A stretch of 64,000 nucleotides of DNA from Stenopsyche tienmushanensis (Eukaryota > Arthropoda > Insecta > Trichoptera > Stenopsychidae), in NCBI GenBank assembly GCA_008973525.1, contig WACJ01000517.1, forward strand, positions 1,674,001 to 1,738,000. The letters are read 5' to 3'. The notes under the pieces were generated by a model. It searched no databases and was not told the DNA's origin. It saw nothing but the letters and a program-made list of their open reading frames with translations. Positions 60,001 through 64,000 of this stretch are shown here, in pieces (position 1 is the first letter of the stretch; each line of letters starts with the position of its first letter). The position numbers and the translations under genes are program-made.

Positions 60001-63000
60001 TCAAAATATCTTTATCAGATTACTCCCATTGATTTAATTTAAGATTTACCCCAATAAAGCATCAGTATATGAGACTTTTGAGAAGATTATAAAATGCAAA
60101 TTTTTACAATTTGAATGTATATTATCAATATTAAAATGATTATTACCCAGCATATGAAATTTATTAATATCACACCTCTATTAGTGTATCTTGACAAGAC
60201 GATAATCTCATCGTGAATTTACCACGCACAATAATTATGTTGTTTAGACACTGTTGGAATGTTTTTATAATACTACCCCATAGACTAACGATCATGTTTT
60301 TATCATATTTTAGCATCGAATTCCATGATGTGTTTATTTTGCCAAAAATATAACCTTGCGGAATTTTGTCAGCGGGACTTCTATATTATCTAAATGTCGT
60401 CTCATACTGAATTCATGCTTTTAACGTCGGATAATTGAATGAGACAACCGTGGAATTTTCATCTACAAATACCGTCAAATCACGAAAACATTTTTGAGAA
60501 TTATATAACGCATGAAAAATTGAGGAGGCTTACATTTTCTCTTTACAGGTGTCATTTTTGTGATAAGAGATTCATAAGCTTTGCTCGTAGACGTATGAAA
60601 ATATTTCAACACTGTAATTTTACCTAATATAGCCAGAAAAAATACAAGTTATTGTCGAAATGTTACATCATACAAGAAAAATAAAATTTGCGTTTGCATA
60701 CATCTAATATTACAACTTTGAACAAAATATTATATCCAAGTCGGATATATTTTTTTTATACATTCTAGGCTTGAATGTAGTATTAGATTAATGAGAAATC
60801 TCTCTCGGAAGGAAATGTTTCAGCTAATATATCATGGCGCGTTGATTGATGAAAATTACCTCCCCTAAAACGATGTGCCTAAAATCAATAAAGCCAATGA
60901 TCGATTGACTATCATCGAGTGCTCCCATCAGGGTAAGGAATATCCATCATCTTATGAGTTCGTTCGCCCCCCATAAACTTTATGTTATCTAACATCAGAA
61001 TTTGTTTCCAAGGATCCAACAAAATACATCGAAGGCAATGTGTCGTAATCGACTTCTTGTTTTTGGACAGTGCGACGTGGGTCTTAATCCTCGAAGGAAA
61101 GTTTGCTTGCACGAAATAAGCGACGGATTTGGAGGCGCCAGTTTGAGGAAAATCCTTTTTATGTTGGCACGAGATAAAGGAGAACGAGCCTGCAAATGAT
61201 AAACGAGGCAAGACTTTCGCTTATTTTGTCAAATTTTGTGTGCCTGTACGTTTATACGTGACCGTAAAAAATAGAACAGTCCAGATTTTTTGCCATCCCT
61301 ATTGGATTATGAAAATTGAGCTTTAAATTAGAAAAGTTTTCCCTGGCATTGGGAAAAAAATTCGATACTTAATGATCGATCACGAGGAAAAATGTTTTTT
61401 TATTGAAACGATTTGCAATTAAAACGTCTTGATAAAGTTATGGTATAGAGATTTAGATCCTGAAATCTTAATACAAAAAACCAGGATTGTGGAAAATATG
61501 TTCATACTTAATCATTTTAATATTAATATTAAGCTTTCACTGAGAGATTGGATACAATTTTATTTGAACAAACTATGAGGCAAGGTGAGTGTATGAAAAT
61601 TGGTATGGAACTGAAGAGAATATTAAGTGGAAGTCCATCCAATTGATGATGATGATAATGTTATTACTGCCCAACTTCTCTAGAAGAATATAAAGGGATT
61701 ATGTGGCTCATTAGTTGGATATTTGGAATGATCATTTATTTGGAGCGTTATCGCTTGAGAGTCATCTATTTGTGCTGTTAGAAGCTGGTATTTTTTTTTA
61801 GCAACAATTCAACTAAACAGAATTTATAAAAATAAATTGCACTAAAATATATATTTTTTGGTTTTGTTATTCACAGCCAATGAGTCCAAAGACGAATTAT
61901 ATCAGAAAATAAGGATTACTTTCATGTAAGATGTTATGCTTAGCGTCTTTCGTATGGAATATTTATATATGCAGCAGTTTATGCTCTTTGTCAGGGGAGG
62001 ATTTTCTTCTTTCACGGAATGCTTTACAATTCCACGCTTCCCTTGGAATATATTAAAATATGTCTAGAAAAATATTTACATTGGAATAAGTTTAAAGTTG
62101 GCTTGCAGTTCGCGAGGATAACAATACGCTTCCCATATCGAAAATAAACAGGATAAACTTTCAGGCGGAGAAACACAAACCGGTGATAAACTTCAATAAT
62201 CCTTATCTCATATAAAACAACTTATGTGAAAAATAATCCTGGAATAGGGTGCAACCTGACTTTCGCAATCCTCGCTAAGAAGCAACAAAAGCATAGTGCC
62301 CGTAAAACAAAGAACTTTTTATGATCCGGAGCTTACGAGTCAAAGACTCGTTCTTCGTTCACCCAACTTATGAGACAGATCACATTTGAGATATATCCCA
62401 CATGACATGTTATGTATAAATATATATAGCATTTACTCATATATATATAATGATAAAAATGCTAATATGGCCTCATGATACCATGAGAAAATTATAACAG
62501 ATCCTTTGCATTTTAAAAGCTATTCAAATTACAAGCGTTTTGGGATTATAACTGTGCATTGGTGCTTGGCAAAATAGCTTATACTTTTGCATTATATATA
62601 ATATATTGCCCAAAAAAATTTGACAAATGGTTATATCTACATTTCAATCTTTTGCGATAGTTCATAATGGATAATAATAGATGATACAGAGTGCGGCAGG
62701 GAAACTTCCTTATTTGAAACGTGCGCCCTGGATCGAAATAAAGTAGTTTCCCTGCATTATCCTGTATTTGAATAACTTATCAATTACATAAAAATAGTAC
62801 TCACAAAAATAGTGATCATACAGTCACATTTCACTTTTCATATTAAAGATTTTAAGCATTTTTAAATGGATTTTGGTGAATAAATTTATAATCAAATGGA
62901 TACAAATATGAAAATATTTCATGTGAATAACTTCGTCAGTAGATGCTGCTTTTATTAGACAAAAATGCATTGTCCGTTTTATGAAATATATTGAATCAGA

Positions 63001-64000
63001 TGCGGAACACGAGTTCGATTTTATTTCTTCCCGATATTTACGACCTTTTTTATTCGAAAAAATAAAATATTCAAACAATATCGATATCAAAACTGGATTT
63101 TTCGGGAATGCATTGAACTGAACGCCCGAAATAGCCACCGGTAAATAATAAATAGAGCAAGCGGAATCATGATTTTATACAGCACATTTCGAGGGATTGG
63201 ATCATTTTTTACACCGGGAGCGAGCCAAGCGGAATCTAGTTAGTTTTGTAAATACTTCAGGAGTGAAGATATGCCAAAAATATATGCAAAAAGCCCTGGG
63301 GCTCCCCTTTTTGTGCGCTGTGCGTCCTTTTACCAAAAAACAATGCGTCGCAGTGTTAATCCACAGGGGCTTATTTATGTTGTAATAATCGCCCATCCCC
63401 ACGAAGGCCGCTTATACCGTTTGTTTTATCGCCGGGATTTTAATGTATACAATTTTTGCCATAAGTTATGTATATCAAGCATTTTTAATATACTTAGAAA
63501 ACAGGGACCAGCGCTTGTCAAACTGGGTCATGGGATGCTCCCAGGATAATAGCGCCGGCTCAAAGCGGGCTAACTCGCGGCGCTTATATTCCGTTTCGGA
63601 CCGAAGCTTTTTCAAAATGTTCGCAAAAATGTGTTGAATAATTTGCATTTTCAGTAGGCGAGATTATTTTTGCTATAAAATGGATTATGCGAATACCAGT
63701 ATTTAAGCTGATTGCAAAAGCTCTGAGGAAAAAAGCTTTGCTGTCGTGAATTAATGGAAACTTAATTGATTGATAACACTTCAGCACATGTAAATGCGGA
63801 GTAGAATCCAATGTTCGTTCCGTTAATACGATTCATCAAATTTAATTCACAATGGCGTACAAACCACCATCATTTTGAGACATTTTCATATAAAAACTTA
63901 AACATTTAACACAGGCACAATAAAAAATAGTTCATCTTGATTGAATTAAACTTGATCTCAAAAGCATAGTAAAAAGCAATCATCCAGACTGTAAGAGGTC
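60001..64000. other. Probable receptor intron to window end; no gene recognised
   Basis: Mostly AT-rich. 60960-61260, 61960-62350 and 63120-63660 are balanced, unique-looking tracts that could hold regulatory elements. 62690-62760 carries the third copy of a short repeat (AACTTCCTTATTTGAAACG). Open frames here (60912-61211, 62824-63138, 63271-63549) match nothing and overlap frames on the other strand. Confidence 0.4.

Noticed and set aside
63271..63549. 92-codon frame in a balanced tract
   Set aside because: Overlapping frames on the other strand are equally open and no protein resemblance exists.
27553..64000. Further nicotinic receptor exons
   Set aside because: I looked for the segments that follow LSQLIDV and for transmembrane-rich exons and saw none, but a 45-bp exon could be missed by eye.

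Overview
The window is insect (arthropod) nuclear DNA. Its coding exons are split by short introns with GT-AG borders, and there is one GC-AG border. The non-coding DNA is strongly AT-rich, and most recognisable non-gene sequence is eukaryotic transposon debris: mariner, hAT, piggyBac-like MITEs and jockey/RTE-type LINEs. The proteins resemble insect orthologues (VRK1/NHK-1, SIRT2, a nicotinic receptor alpha subunit). The insect order cannot be fixed from the sequence.

Layout. 1-3801 (minus) is the 5' part of a KNL1/Spc105 kinetochore scaffold gene. It has a short first exon with SILK and RVSF PP1-docking motifs, then a giant exon, open to the window edge, that carries about 17 MELT-type repeats. 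About 0.8 kb away and head to head lies a complete seven-exon SIRT2 deacetylase gene (4600-7197, plus). 7.2-13.5 kb is AT-rich and holds a mariner copy and LINE remnants. 13542-18821 (plus) is a complete six-exon VRK1-type kinase gene with repeats in its introns. 19.6-25.8 kb is a transposon graveyard that includes a hAT element inserted in a mariner. 26.2-26.9 kb is a GC/CpG-rich island. It is followed at 27268-27552 by the first coding exon of a nicotinic acetylcholine receptor alpha subunit (signal peptide plus start of the ligand-binding domain). I found no later exon of that gene, so 27.6-64 kb is probably its very long first intron, though this is not proven. That stretch holds MITEs, three further hAT loci (one a hAT inside a hAT), a recent 5'-truncated jockey insertion, an old LINE endonuclease fragment and several islands of balanced-composition unique DNA.

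Three genes within 19 kb (KNL1, SIRT2, VRK1) all act in mitosis or on chromatin. KNL1 recruits PP1 and Bub proteins to kinetochores, SIRT2 deacetylates tubulin and histones, and VRK1/NHK-1 phosphorylates histones and BAF. Only the head-to-head promoter suggests possible shared regulation.

The most distinctive signals are three. First, the MELT array shows an internal ~950-bp higher-order duplication. Second, a compact non-autonomous hAT family has subterminal CCCGGG palindromes, perfect 8-bp target duplications and only a transposase dimerisation-domain ORF. Third, a TTAA-flanked piggyBac-like MITE family is present in at least six places. I did not find an unmistakably new biological system.
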